A program made the translations under genes and the position numbers. The notes under the pieces were generated by a model. That model had not been told where the DNA came from, made no database searches, and was given only the letters and a program-made list of their open reading frames with translations. From contig NZ_BAKF01000024.1 of NCBI RefSeq assembly GCF_000614025.1, forward strand, positions 1 to 35,585: a DNA stretch of 35,585 bases, in the 5' to 3' direction. Positions within the stretch are counted from its first letter, which is position 1. Every line of letters starts with the position of its first letter. The stretch comes from Prevotella aurantiaca JCM 15754 (GTDB taxonomy: Bacteria > Bacteroidota > Bacteroidia > Bacteroidales > Bacteroidaceae). This document shows, in pieces, positions 15,649 to 24,911 of this stretch.

Positions 15649-18006
15649 TTAGAACTTCAGTGTTATGTTTCCCATCATTGTAAATCCAGCCATTGGCATG
15701 AACCCAATCTGATAGTAACGATTATCATTTGTGTATTTAGAGCTGTCGCTTACCGCACTGTAGACCCAGCCACTCGCTGCATAATGGCTGTTGAAAATGT
15801 TGTTAAAGTTCAGTCCAAACAGCACTTCCTTTAGGCATTTCTGCTTCTTTCCCATGTTCAAAGCATAGCTAAGGTTAATGTCTGTCTGCGAAAAAGCAGG
15901 CAGAGAACGGTCTTTATGTGCAGAGTTATCCAAGTATTGGCGACTTACATAGTTAGTATGCCAAACTAGTTGTACCCCTTTGTAGTGGAAATTCATAAAG
16001 CCATTGAGAATAGCTGAAGGTGAGAATGCAAGAGTAGAGTTATCGTAATGTACTTTTAGAGGTGCATTCTTATCGTCCCAGTTTTCTACAAACTCATCGA
16101 AATCCTTAATCTTATTGATACTCAAAGCAGCATTACCTTCAAGTGAAAACCATGAAGTAGCATTCCAATCAGCCGTTAATTCAGCTCCCATACGGTATGA
16201 GTTCTTTACATTTGTTGTAAGATTTTCGCCTATATCGCTCTGTTCTCCCGTCTGAACGAACTGGTCTTTATAGCCCATATAGTAGAGATTGGTCCCAGCA
16301 TGCCAGTTATTGCCAGCATATTGGTATCCCAATTCAACGTCAAACAAGTGTTCTGCGTTTGGCGCAGGGTACTTTCCGTTGTCTGTAAAGTTATTACGTT
16401 CAGGCTCTCGGCTTACGTATGCCATTGACAAATAGGCCTTGTGACCGTTGTTATGGTAGCTAATACCCGCCTTTGGGTTCACAAAGTTGTAGCTTTCGTT
16501 AATGTTTAGTATCTGATTTGTGTAACCTCCAGTAGCTAATTCATAGAATTTATCGTTCTTTCCATTGGCTTTATAGTTTACGAAACGATACTGTACGTCT
16601 GCGAATAAGTCCCAAGTTGTGTCCAAATGGTAGGTTGCTTTTGCGAAAAAGCTATAATCTTTTTTGTTACCATCAGAGTCGTAGTACTTCAAACCAGTGA
16701 AGTTTTGTACCTGACCTTTATTTGCTACGTATGTCAAATAACCGAAATGACTTCCTCGAAACTGCTGTAAGTTGATGCCTCCGAGCATATCCCAGTTTTC
16801 GTTCTTATAGTTTACGTTGTATAGAATACCATAAGTGTGTTGTGTTAAACCTTTCTTTCTGACGAAGTCGCTGCGTTTAATGGTCTTTCCATTCACGTCT
16901 GTTGCAATTAGACCGAACTTGTTAAACTTGTTGTTTGGACGGAATTCGTTGTAGTATCCATGTCCGTAAGTGTAGTGCAAAGCAATGTTGTGCGACCAAG
17001 AATCATTTGGTTTCCATGCTGCAGAAAGTATGTTATGGTTCTGATAGAAGTTGTCGGTAGTTTTAGCCCAGTAACTTCCATTGTCCATTTTGTACCTATA
17101 GGTTTGGTATTTTCCGTTCGCATCGGTTGGAAAAGTCCATTTATCGTAGTCGAATACCAGACCTTCATAGAGCGGATTAAAGCGTCCCAGACCATGTTCG
17201 TACAAGTCTTTGTAGGTTTTTATATCGTTACCCATCAGCGAAGCATCGTTGTTTCCAGCTACAACACCGCTCCATGCCTGTCCTGTTTTCTCGAAATTAC
17301 CAATGTTTTTATACCTTATTTGGAAGTTATTGCCCAAGAATGTGAGCCCACCATAGTAAGAACCCGACCTACCAGCAGTACCATGAAGGTATCCATCAGT
17401 GGCTGTTTCGTTGTAAGCGCCATCGAATAAGAAATGGTTGCCCAACAAACCCGTTGAGAACTTAACTCCAGTGTTGTACGTTTTGTATGTTCCGAACGAG
17501 CCACTGAGCTCTACTGACGGCTGATTGTTGGGCGTTGCCGTTGCCAAAGAGATAGAACCGCCAAAGGCACCGTCTCCGTTGGTAGATGTACCAATACCTC
17601 TTTGAATCTGAACACTGCTCATCAATGCTCCATAAGAGTTCATATTAGCCCAGAAAACCGTTTGGTCTTCAGGAGAATTGAGCGAAACTCCGTCAAGCGT
17701 TATGTTAATACGGCTACCGCCTGCGCCGCGAATACGCATTGCAGAAGTGCCAGTTCCGAGTCCATTCTCGCCCCATGCGAATATACCAGGGGTATGAGCA
17801 AAGAGGAAAGGAAGTTCTCTTCCAGTCTTTGCAAAGCTCGATAGTTCTGCCTTTTTGATGTTTGCAACAGCGAAAGGAGCGTTCTTTTGTGCTCTTACGC
17901 CTGCAACAATAACCTCTTGTAGTTCTTGGCTGGCCAATGTATCTACTGTTTGAGCTTGCACACTCGCTGCACAAGCTATTGCTGTAAATACCAATAGTTT
18001 TCTCAT
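15649..18006 (-). CDS. TonB-dependent outer-membrane thiamine receptor (OMthi)
   Basis: A 785-residue TonB-dependent receptor: signal peptide (MRKLLVFTAIACAASVQAQ), a TonB-box-like LQEVIVAGVRA (about 29-40), a plug with MRIRGAGGSRINITLDGVSLNSPEDQ (about 90-115) and RGIGTSTNGDGAFGGSI, then a barrel ending in NITLKF with the usual terminal Phe. It is the first gene of an operon with PnuT and thiamine pyrophosphokinase and directly follows a TPP riboswitch, so thiamine or its phosphates is the inferred cargo. The Bacteroides thetaiotaomicron OMthi-pnuT-tnr3 operon has the same order. There is no N-terminal carboxypeptidase-like domain and no SusD partner, as expected for a small-molecule vitamin receptor. 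Confidence 0.92.
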   Translation of the reverse strand: MRKLLVFTAIACAASVQAQTVDTLASQELQEVIVAGVRAQKNAPFAVANIKKAELSSFAKTGRELPFLFAHTPGIFAWGENGLGTGTSAMRIRGAGGSRINITLDGVSLNSPEDQTVFWANMNSYGALMSSVQIQRGIGTSTNGDGAFGGSISLATATPNNQPSVELSGSFGTYKTYNTGVKFSTGLLGNHFLFDGAYNETATDGYLHGTAGRSGSYYGGLTFLGNNFQIRYKNIGNFEKTGQAWSGVVAGNNDASLMGNDIKTYKDLYEHGLGRFNPLYEGLVFDYDKWTFPTDANGKYQTYRYKMDNGSYWAKTTDNFYQNHNILSAAWKPNDSWSHNIALHYTYGHGYYNEFRPNNKFNKFGLIATDVNGKTIKRSDFVRKKGLTQHTYGILYNVNYKNENWDMLGGINLQQFRGSHFGYLTYVANKGQVQNFTGLKYYDSDGNKKDYSFFAKATYHLDTTWDLFADVQYRFVNYKANGKNDKFYELATGGYTNQILNINESYNFVNPKAGISYHNNGHKAYLSMAYVSREPERNNFTDNGKYPAPNAEHLFDVELGYQYAGNNWHAGTNLYYMGYKDQFVQTGEQSDIGENLTTNVKNSYRMGAELTADWNATSWFSLEGNAALSINKIKDFDEFVENWDDKNAPLKVHYDNSTLAFSPSAILNGFMNFHYKGVQLVWHTNYVSRQYLDNSAHKDRSLPAFSQTDINLSYALNMGKKQKCLKEVLFGLNFNNIFNSHYAASGWVYSAVSDSSKYTNDNRYYQIGFMPMAGFTMMGNITLKF

Positions 18007-18033
18007 TGTATATATTTTGATTTAATAAAACAG

Positions 18034-18115
18034 AAGGGGAGTTTCCCTACGACGGCATTACCCGTATCAGGTTATGGGTTTATTCTCAGCAAGTTCAACC
18101 GAACAAGCACCCCTT
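18034..18115 (-). promoter_or_regulatory. TPP riboswitch (THI element)
   Basis: On the minus strand: P1 AAGGGG (18115-18110) closing with CCCCTT (18039-18034), the sensor GCTGAGA (18090-18084), ACCC/ACCTGAT and GGGTAATGCCG, then the GGGAA element. Order and spacing match the TPP aptamer. The receptor ATG is 27 bases downstream with no terminator between, so control is probably at translation. Bound TPP would lower expression of the whole thiamine operon. Confidence 0.95.
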
Positions 18116-18138
18116 AATTATCATTCTGATAACTGTTG

Positions 18139-18169
18139 CAAATATACAATAATTGAATGGAATAGCCAA
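18139..18169 (-). promoter_or_regulatory. Promoter of the thiamine operon
   Basis: On the minus strand TTG (18169-18167), 20 bases, then TATATTTG (18146-18139): a near-consensus Bacteroidota promoter. Transcription should start near 18132, some 17 bases ahead of the riboswitch. Confidence 0.7.
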
Positions 18170-18442
18170 GAAAAGAGACCAAACAATCGCTTTACTTGTC
18201 AAACGATGCTTCTGTTTCATTGTCTTAGTTCAATTGTTTATGGTTTTTTAGATATTGAATGGGCAATAGAGACAGCTATCTGAATATATAAATCGCTGCA
18301 CATCTACAATCTGAGATAGGTTAGAGTAGAGATGAGTTGCGCGATAAAATTCCTTTTACTTTGTTGCTTTGATTTTGTATCAAAATAGCATTCGTTTTGT
18401 AAAGAAACTACATGTAAAAAGTAGTGATAGTATTTTTGCATT

Positions 18443-18483
18443 GCAATAGTGCCTGTTTTACAGTGCAAAACAGGCACTATTGC
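18443..18483. repeat. Palindromic repeat, copy B
   Basis: A perfect 17-bp inverted repeat, GCAATAGTGCCTGTTTT and AAAACAGGCACTATTGC, around a 7-base loop. Partial further copies (GTAAAACAGGCTCTTG and GCAAAAGAACCTAT) follow to about 18527. It shares a 17-mer with copy A at 12286-12302. No U-tract follows on either strand, so it is not a simple terminator. The rest of the gene-free stretch 18170-18779 shows nothing I recognise. Confidence 0.7.
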
Positions 18484-18779
18484 TGTGTAAAACAGGCTCT
18501 TGTACAATGCAAAAGAACCTATATTGTAAAGAACTGAAAGTAAGGTTGTTATGCAAATATTTAAATCTGAAAAAATATTTACATAGTTTATGCGAATAAA
18601 GGAGGTGTTAAAGGTAAAATAAAAGGAAATAAAGTAATAAGGCAAAGCGGGTTCTTAAACAAATAATTCAACTCTTTTTCTTTCAGTTTTTTGCTGCTCA
18701 AAGCATACGATTATATAAGTACTAAGATTGGAGATAGCGGTTATTCCTACATGTTACAATTTTCTATGTTTGTATAAAT

Positions 18780-18818
18780 AAAGAGCCGAACTTCGCAAAT
18801 GTGGAAGTTCAGCTCTTT
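18780..18818 (-). terminator. Terminator of the M16 protease gene
   Basis: Stem AAAGAGC-C-GAACTTC paired with GAAGTTC-A-GCTCTTT (14 pairs, one mismatch) around a 9-base loop, followed on the minus strand by TTTATTTATAC. It lies 65 bases after the protease stop codon. Confidence 0.8.
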
Positions 18819-18883
18819 CGTTTATCTTCATCCAAATGCTATTAAAAGCCTTTGTAATATTTCATTGGTTCTCAATTACTTTT

Positions 18884-21694
18884 CTATTCAGACATCATAG
18901 TTATTTCAATGCGGCGGTTCGATTTCAGCATATCCTTTGCAATCTGCTGCACATCTTGCGCGGTAATACCATTAAGCAACTCTTCGTAGCCAGTGTAGAA
19001 GTCGATGCCATTTCGTAAATAGTTGTAAATAACATAGTCCCAATAGCTGTTTGTGATGATACTCTGTTGGTATGCTTTAAGCAAATACTTCTTAACCTTT
19101 TCTAAACTCTGCGGTAATGGTCCGTTATTGGCAATGTGTTCAATCTGTTTATAAACAATAGGAATAAGCATTTTATACTTTACAGGGTCGGTTCGGAAGC
19201 CTATTCGCACCAAAGCAGAGGGCTTAGAGTTCTTGTCAAGCTCGCTTTGTACGCTCACTCCATACGTTCCTCCTTTCTCTTCGCGTACGGAATCCGTATA
19301 AGCAATGGTTAGTACACGCTTGAAAACATCAAGTGCGAGGTCAGCCTTTGCTGTATAAGGTTCGTCGAAAGTATAGAAAACGCTCACCAAAGTAGATGGT
19401 GTGTTCATCTTCTTTTTGAAGATATGCGTTTCATTTACGTTGCGTATTGCGGGGTAACTATCCTTAACCATGTCTCGTTTACCCTTTGAAGGCAGTGTGG
19501 CAATATATTTACAGAGCAACGGACGGAGTTTTTCCATGTCGATATTACCAATCAAAACCATTTTAAAACCAGATGCATCGCTGAATCGTTCGTTGTAGAT
19601 TTGCCAAATACGATCGTACGATACACGGTCAATATTGCTAACCTTGATGGGTTGCAAGCGTGGATGATGTCCGTAAAGAATAGCCGAAACCGAGTCGTTG
19701 TAAGCCACTTGTGGGTTAGCTTCACGGTTTTTGAGGAACGAACGCATAGTAGCGATGCTGCCTTCAAACTTTTGTGCATCTTTGCGAGGGGCAGTAAAGT
19801 AAAGGTAAGTAAGTTCTAACAGCGTTTGTAAGTCTTTTACTGACGAGTTACCATTGATGGCTTGCGTTTCATTATCGATACTTGGGCTTATGCGAACAGT
19901 CTTTCCGTTGATCATTTTGCTCAGTTGTATGTTGTCAAACTTGCCCACTCCCGCATCAGTAATGGCACTTGTGAGCATGTGGAAGTTCAGTGCGTCAGCG
20001 TCAGGGTATAGAGATTTGCCGCCTTCACCATAGAAACGCATGGTAATTTGGTCTTTAGCGTAGTCTGTAGACTTAACATATACCTTTACACCGTTACTCA
20101 AAACAAGTTTCTTTACACCGAATTTGCCCCAGTCTTGTTCGCTTTTTATCTTTCCTTTCTTAGGCAACTTAGCAATAAGATGCTTACTAACAGCAGTTTC
20201 CTTATAGGGTTTGTATTTCTTTGCTTGTGCATCAAGAACGTATTTCTCAAAGGTTTGCGCATTGGCAACATGGAAATCGGGTTTCTCAGGAGCATATATC
20301 GTAAGCACTTGGTTCTTGTTTGAGATAAGTTCAGTAACCTCCTTATTTACATCAGCAAGTGTAATTTCCTTGTCGAATTGCTTCATCAGCTTGTAATTGT
20401 ACTCTGCTGTAGTTATAGGTTCGCTTGCAAGGAAGTTCTGTAATGCCGCTCTAACAAAGTAACGGTTACCTCTATCGTTGCGTTCGTTATATCCACGTTC
20501 GGCCGTTTTCAGTAGTCCCTCTTTTGCACGGAGTAGTTCTTTTTTAGTAAAACCATGCTGTCGAGCACGTTCAACTTCAGCTATAGCAGCATCGAACGAA
20601 CCTTTCACGTTCTCTTGTAAACAGCCAAACGAAAGCGAAAAGGCATCTTTCGTCTTTGAAATAAGGAATTGTCCTGCGTTCACCGAAGCACTATGAAATG
20701 GTGGTGTAGCCCGTTCCTTTATATCAGAAAGACGACGGTTTATCATGTAAGTTATAAGTTCAGTTACATAACTCTTACGGGCAGTAACCAAAAGTCCCTT
20801 TTCACTGTCGGGAGTAGCCTCTTGTTTCATGTAGAGATTGGCGAGCATGATAGGCTGTTCAGTATCTTTGTCAATGGCAACTATCATTTTCTCGTTGTCA
20901 GCAACAGGATAATAAACTCTTTCGGCAGGGTTTATAGGTTTTGGAACATCGGCAAATGTGCTGCGAATCTTCTGCTCCATCTTGTCTACATCAATATCTC
21001 CGACAACGATAATGGCTTGCAAATCCGGGCGATACCACTTTTGATAGTAGTCGCGGAGGTCTTTATAAGGGAAGCTATCAACAATGTTCATAGAGCCAAT
21101 AGGCAGACAATCTTCGTATTTTGTACCTTTATAAACAATAGGAAGCACGCGTTCCATCATACGTTGTACGGCTTTTCCAGCTCTACGTGTACGCCATTCC
21201 TCGTGAATAACGCCACGCTCTTTATCTATTTCATTCTCGTTCAGCAACAAAAAGTGGCTCCAATCGTGCAGAATAAGCAAAGTTGAGTCTATTATTCCTT
21301 CACGTTTGATAGGTACAGACGATATGTTATAAACGGTTTGTTCTACGCTGGTATAAGCATTTAGATTTGTTCCGAACCTCACACCAATAGTCTCACACCA
21401 AGGTACAACACCCAAAGAGCTTCCTTTTCCTGGAAAATTCTTAGTACCATTGAACGCCATATGTTCCAGAAAATGGGCTAAACCACGTTGGCGAGGTTCT
21501 TCTAGAATAGACCCAACACGCTGTGCTATGTAGAAATCAGCAAGGTTTGGTTCTTTAGAATTGTGGCGAATATAATAAGTTAGACCATTCTCCAACTTAC
21601 CTATTCGGTACGACTTGTCAGTCTCCATAGTCTGTGCCGATAGTGAAAGCGGCAAGAGGAGTGTAACAAGTAAAAGCGAAAGAAGTTTGTTCAT
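18884..21694 (-). CDS. M16 family zinc metallopeptidase (pitrilysin-like)
   Basis: A 936-residue secreted zinc protease with signal peptide MNKLLSLLLVTLLLPLSLSAQ. The inverted zinc motif HFLEH (residues 74-78, catalytic Glu77) and a downstream Glu in EIDKERGVIHEE (about 159) mark an active M16 N-domain. The rest forms the further M16 domains (SFGCLQENVKGSFDAAI..., VLIGNIDMEKLRPLL). Such two-half enzymes form a clamshell that degrades peptides in the periplasm. The gene follows the TonB receptor/DUF4876 cluster on the same strand but is separated from it by a strong terminator, with no clear promoter of its own in the 66-base gap. It may therefore be expressed by partial read-through, and a link to that locus is inference. 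Confidence 0.93.
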   Translation of the reverse strand: MNKLLSLLLVTLLLPLSLSAQTMETDKSYRIGKLENGLTYYIRHNSKEPNLADFYIAQRVGSILEEPRQRGLAHFLEHMAFNGTKNFPGKGSSLGVVPWCETIGVRFGTNLNAYTSVEQTVYNISSVPIKREGIIDSTLLILHDWSHFLLLNENEIDKERGVIHEEWRTRRAGKAVQRMMERVLPIVYKGTKYEDCLPIGSMNIVDSFPYKDLRDYYQKWYRPDLQAIIVVGDIDVDKMEQKIRSTFADVPKPINPAERVYYPVADNEKMIVAIDKDTEQPIMLANLYMKQEATPDSEKGLLVTARKSYVTELITYMINRRLSDIKERATPPFHSASVNAGQFLISKTKDAFSLSFGCLQENVKGSFDAAIAEVERARQHGFTKKELLRAKEGLLKTAERGYNERNDRGNRYFVRAALQNFLASEPITTAEYNYKLMKQFDKEITLADVNKEVTELISNKNQVLTIYAPEKPDFHVANAQTFEKYVLDAQAKKYKPYKETAVSKHLIAKLPKKGKIKSEQDWGKFGVKKLVLSNGVKVYVKSTDYAKDQITMRFYGEGGKSLYPDADALNFHMLTSAITDAGVGKFDNIQLSKMINGKTVRISPSIDNETQAINGNSSVKDLQTLLELTYLYFTAPRKDAQKFEGSIATMRSFLKNREANPQVAYNDSVSAILYGHHPRLQPIKVSNIDRVSYDRIWQIYNERFSDASGFKMVLIGNIDMEKLRPLLCKYIATLPSKGKRDMVKDSYPAIRNVNETHIFKKKMNTPSTLVSVFYTFDEPYTAKADLALDVFKRVLTIAYTDSVREEKGGTYGVSVQSELDKNSKPSALVRIGFRTDPVKYKMLIPIVYKQIEHIANNGPLPQSLEKVKKYLLKAYQQSIITNSYWDYVIYNYLRNGIDFYTGYEELLNGITAQDVQQIAKDMLKSNRRIEITMMSE

Positions 21695-21713
21695 AATGTT
21701 TTTATAATAAAAA

Positions 21714-21753
21714 AAAGCTGTTAGAGAGTACTTTTAATCCCTCCAACAGCTTT
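21714..21753 (-). terminator. Terminator after the DUF4876-like lipoprotein gene
   Basis: Stem AAAGCTGTT/AACAGCTTT with partial inner GAG/CTC pairing, followed on the minus strand by eight T. It starts 7 bases after the lipoprotein stop codon and stands between it and the M16 protease start at 21694. Confidence 0.85.
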
Positions 21754-21760
21754 AAGAAAA

Positions 21761-22984
21761 TTACTTAACTGTAGGTGTTGCCTTCGGTGTGAAGTCTTCA
21801 GTTGAGTTGTTAGTATCAGCATATTTACCGTTTGCCATTTTGCGTACTACAGCTGTACCAATACCACTCTTATCGTTTTTGTTATCAGAACAATAAGTAT
21901 AACCCTTATCAAGCAATATAGACATAACGCGCCATTGGTGGTCGTTGTCCTTATAAGAGAGGTTTACAGCATCGATAATCCAAGCATTTGGAATGAAGTA
22001 AGCGTTAGTTGTCATTAACTTACCATTGACAGCATAGTACTGAGCATCGTATGTGTTGTTCTTTAAGAAGTTCTCTTTTGTGCCACGAATCTTAGCAATT
22101 GCATACGCATTATTACCATGCATGTTGAGGATAAAGAACGATTGAGTATAGCAATACCACTTGTCGAGGTTCTTAACAGATGGGTTATCTTCGTCCTTTA
22201 TGCTTACTTTTGATTCATCGTAAAACTCAAAGTCTGCCTTACTGAGGTCGAATGAGGTGCTACTAACAGCCTTATGGTCTTTCGCATTCAGTGCAATTAA
22301 AAGACTTTCGCCTGGTTTCACAGGAACATCGTTGCCATTTCCTGGTATCATATAGATTGCATTTGCAGCAAAACCATCGTTACGCAAATCCTTTAAGTAG
22401 GTTTGTGGATTGTCGTTTCTGAAGGCTGACTCCATAATAATGATGCTATCGGCATATAAAGTCTGGTCGCTGTTGTTGGTAATCTTAAAGTATTGGTCTC
22501 TGTTATACACACTACTTCCATCTCTTGAGGTGCCGCGGAAGAATATTTCAGATATAACAAAACCCTCTTTACCTGTGAATACGTTGAATAAAAGCTTGAT
22601 AGTGTTACCTGATTGATTCTCAACAATGTTTACATTCTCATTGGTCGCTTTTACTTCAGTAGTAGTTTGCTGACCATCAACAGAGAAATTGGCAGTTCCA
22701 ACAGCTACTACTGAGTAAGAGCCAATAGGTAAATTCTCAATAGTTGCGGTATAACCATTAGCTGTTTTTTCTACTTTCTCTATTGTATATGTTTGCGCTG
22801 TACTCTTATTTGTAAAGATAATCTTTACATTATGGAGTGTTCCGTCTTGAATAGTCATCGGCATTTCAAGATTGATGACTGCTGACGAGGTTGTTGTTGC
22901 ATCGTTCTTGTCGTCTGAACAAGATACAAAACTAAAGCAAATAGCTAAGAGCAACATGGTGCTCATTAAAATTTTCTTTGTCAT
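21761..22984 (-). CDS. DUF4876-like lipoprotein with lamin-tail-like domain
   Basis: A 407-residue lipoprotein (lipobox SFVSC, Cys22) that should sit on the outer membrane. Residues about 36-135 look like an immunoglobulin-type strand domain (INLEMPMTIQDGT..., ENLPIGSYSVVAVG). From about 142 a segment of type FVISEIFFRGTSRDG, RDQYFKITNNSDQTLYAD and IPGNGNDVPVKPGESLLIA resembles a lamin-tail domain, as in the DUF4876 family. A further region (about 270-395) is rich in aromatic residues. No catalytic motif is seen. It lies 35 bases after the beta-barrel gene and ends at a terminator, so it is the last gene of the receptor operon. It may be the surface-exposed binding partner of the receptor, which is inference. 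Confidence 0.8.
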   Translation of the reverse strand: MTKKILMSTMLLLAICFSFVSCSDDKNDATTTSSAVINLEMPMTIQDGTLHNVKIIFTNKSTAQTYTIEKVEKTANGYTATIENLPIGSYSVVAVGTANFSVDGQQTTTEVKATNENVNIVENQSGNTIKLLFNVFTGKEGFVISEIFFRGTSRDGSSVYNRDQYFKITNNSDQTLYADSIIIMESAFRNDNPQTYLKDLRNDGFAANAIYMIPGNGNDVPVKPGESLLIALNAKDHKAVSSTSFDLSKADFEFYDESKVSIKDEDNPSVKNLDKWYCYTQSFFILNMHGNNAYAIAKIRGTKENFLKNNTYDAQYYAVNGKLMTTNAYFIPNAWIIDAVNLSYKDNDHQWRVMSILLDKGYTYCSDNKNDKSGIGTAVVRKMANGKYADTNNSTEDFTPKATPTVK

Positions 22985-23019
22985 TTTCTTTTTATTTAAT
23001 TGAATACTGAATAATTTAT

Positions 23020-24527
23020 TTAAAATGTAAAGCCCATTGTAAGGCTCATTTTGAATTGATTTTTACGTTCTGAAGTAAAGGTTGTTGCACCTTGTAGTTC
23101 TGCAAACATGCCATATCGAGGGTTGTTTAATTTGTAGTCGGTGCGGAAACGGGCGTTAATATTCCCATAACTAGCTCGCTGTTGCATATAGTTATAGTTC
23201 ACCATCTGTACAAAAAAAGGCTCCATATCGCCAAATGGCATATCAATTGCGCACTTGCTTTTGCAAAATAAGCTGCTGTAAGCTGGCAATCAGCAAGCCA
23301 ACGTTTACCAAAAGGTGCTAAAAGTTGAGTAGTTGCTTCACCGAATAGATGTGAAAAATCTAATCTCCTACTTGGATATACATATTTTGAACGGTTGGAA
23401 ATATAGCCGAGCTTTGTGCCAATGCTCCATTGGTTCCTTGAAAGAGCCGTGAACATTGCACCAACGTATGTTGTAGTGCGGTATTGTTTATACATTGTGA
23501 GGTCGGCTAATACTGGATAGACACCTGCAATAGCATTTCCTGCAATATGTTCGTCGCCATGCTGACAATCAAAAGCATAGTGAATGAATGTTGTCCATAG
23601 GCTTTTTGTTCCCTTATTCCTAAAGCCCATAGTTGCAGCCACATTATTATTATATAATGTTGTGAGCGGTAATGAGTTATATTCGTTGCTGATACGTTTA
23701 TATCGATTGCTCTCCAACATTATGTCTCCATAGAAACCGCGCTGAGTAATTGGTAGAACCGAAAGCAGAAGTGTAGCTCCGCTTCCCTTAAAGTTTATAT
23801 CTGAAGCAAAGCCAGAGAAGCGTTTGTAGTATGTTCCAAGTCCTGTCATTATATATTGGGCTGCTCCTCCCTGTTCATTATATAGGTCAACGTCGTTCGA
23901 TTGCTTGTATATATTACCCGAAAGTGCAGCTCCAATTTGATAATTATCTGTTACTTTATAAGTTGTACCAAGTTTTACTGTAAGGTCAGAAACTATTCCA
24001 CGCATACGTGGGTCGCGCTTTCTCCATTCTTGTTCAGCTCGAAATAATATCTCAGCTCCTACATACCATTTGCCAATTGAAGTGGAATAGCCACCAGAAA
24101 ACATATAACGCTCGCCCAGTGTATTGCCTCCTACTGTATCAGCAAGTACGTATGGAGCAAGCAAATCGTAGTCGGAAGTTGAATTCCACCTTATATTATT
24201 TGTTCTTTTTGTTGTATATGAGGCTTTTCCCCATACTGTAGTATGGTTAGAAAGACGAATATAAGCAGTTGTTTTAGCTTCTATTGCAGAATGTCCATCA
24301 CCTTTTTCAAGTAGCAAAGGAGCTGAAGCATGTGAATAGTCTCCTGTCAGTTTCAGCTCGTTTTGTGTAAACTGAAAGGCACTACCATAAATAGCAGGGT
24401 TCTGCCATGCTGTTTGATAAGGCAAATTCATTATCGTTGCCCTTTCAAAGCGTGCTGAATCTTGTGCGAAAGCAAGATTGGCACATACCACACCTATTAT
24501 AATATATAGCAGTCGGATTCTTTTCAT
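23020..24527 (-). CDS. DUF6850-type outer-membrane beta-barrel protein, frame broken
   Basis: A predicted outer-membrane barrel of 502 residues when reconstructed. Signal peptide MKRIRLLYIIIGVVCANLAFAQ is followed by alternating-strand sequence with many Tyr/Trp girdles and an end of FKMSLTMGFTF type with a terminal Phe, the mark of a Bam-assembled barrel. I recognise it as resembling the DUF6850 family that co-occurs with DUF4876 and TonB receptors. The frame breaks near 23250: FAKASAQ runs into IDMPFGDMEPFF in the next frame, fixed by one missing base next to the AA at 23250-23251 region. The downstream frame then runs uninterrupted to the stop at 23020. It starts immediately after the stop of the small lipoprotein. 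Function unknown. Confidence 0.8.
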
Positions 24528-24911
24528 TTAATCTAAAAATATAGGTTTCATTACAAGCGTATAGTTCTCGCTGTTTCCGAAAGAAATAAAATCGGTCTGA
24601 CTGCGAAATGAACGTATGCGTGTTTGCTTATTTTGGTTAGTGTACCGTATGCTACCGTCTACACTGACTTGATATGCACCACGCAATAACTGCTGTTTTA
24701 GAGTATTACCATTGAAATCTGCAGAAGTAATAACCTGTTTTGTGTTAAGATTTCTTATAGAAGCTATTGCCTGAATACGGTCTATTTGCAAACTATCATC
24801 ACCATTAATAACAATGGTTACTGATGCCATATAGTCATCGGTGCTATTATGACACGATGTCAAAGTAGTGCCAACAAGCGCAAGAAATATTATTTGAAGA
24901 AAGTATCTCAT
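24528..24911 (-). CDS. Small lipoprotein of the receptor operon
   Basis: A 127-residue lipoprotein (hydrophobic leader, lipobox LTSC, Cys20) that I do not recognise. The mature part has about 105 residues and looks like a single all-beta domain (ASVTIVINGDDSLQIDRI, LLRGAYQVSVDGSI, NYTLVMKPIFLD), similar in feel to the strand domain at the start of the DUF4876-like lipoprotein. Its ATG overlaps the receptor stop codon by four bases and the barrel gene starts one base after its own stop, so it is firmly inside the operon and translationally coupled to the receptor. Confidence 0.75.
   Translation of the reverse strand: MRYFLQIIFLALVGTTLTSCHNSTDDYMASVTIVINGDDSLQIDRIQAIASIRNLNTKQVITSADFNGNTLKQQLLRGAYQVSVDGSIRYTNQNKQTRIRSFRSQTDFISFGNSENYTLVMKPIFLD

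Noticed and set aside
12244..18527. CRISPR array
   Set aside because: The palindromic repeats are irregular, not evenly spaced, and have no spacer-like units or cas genes nearby.
18304..18645. 113-residue open frame on the minus strand
   Set aside because: It runs through the palindromic repeat and is rich in Phe, Tyr and Ile as expected from translated AT-rich non-coding DNA; no homology pattern or promoter.
20669..21286. 205-residue open frame on the plus strand inside the M16 gene
   Set aside because: It is the antisense shadow of a well-conserved protease-coding region. The same holds for the opposite-strand frames at 11276-11701 and 16960-17430.
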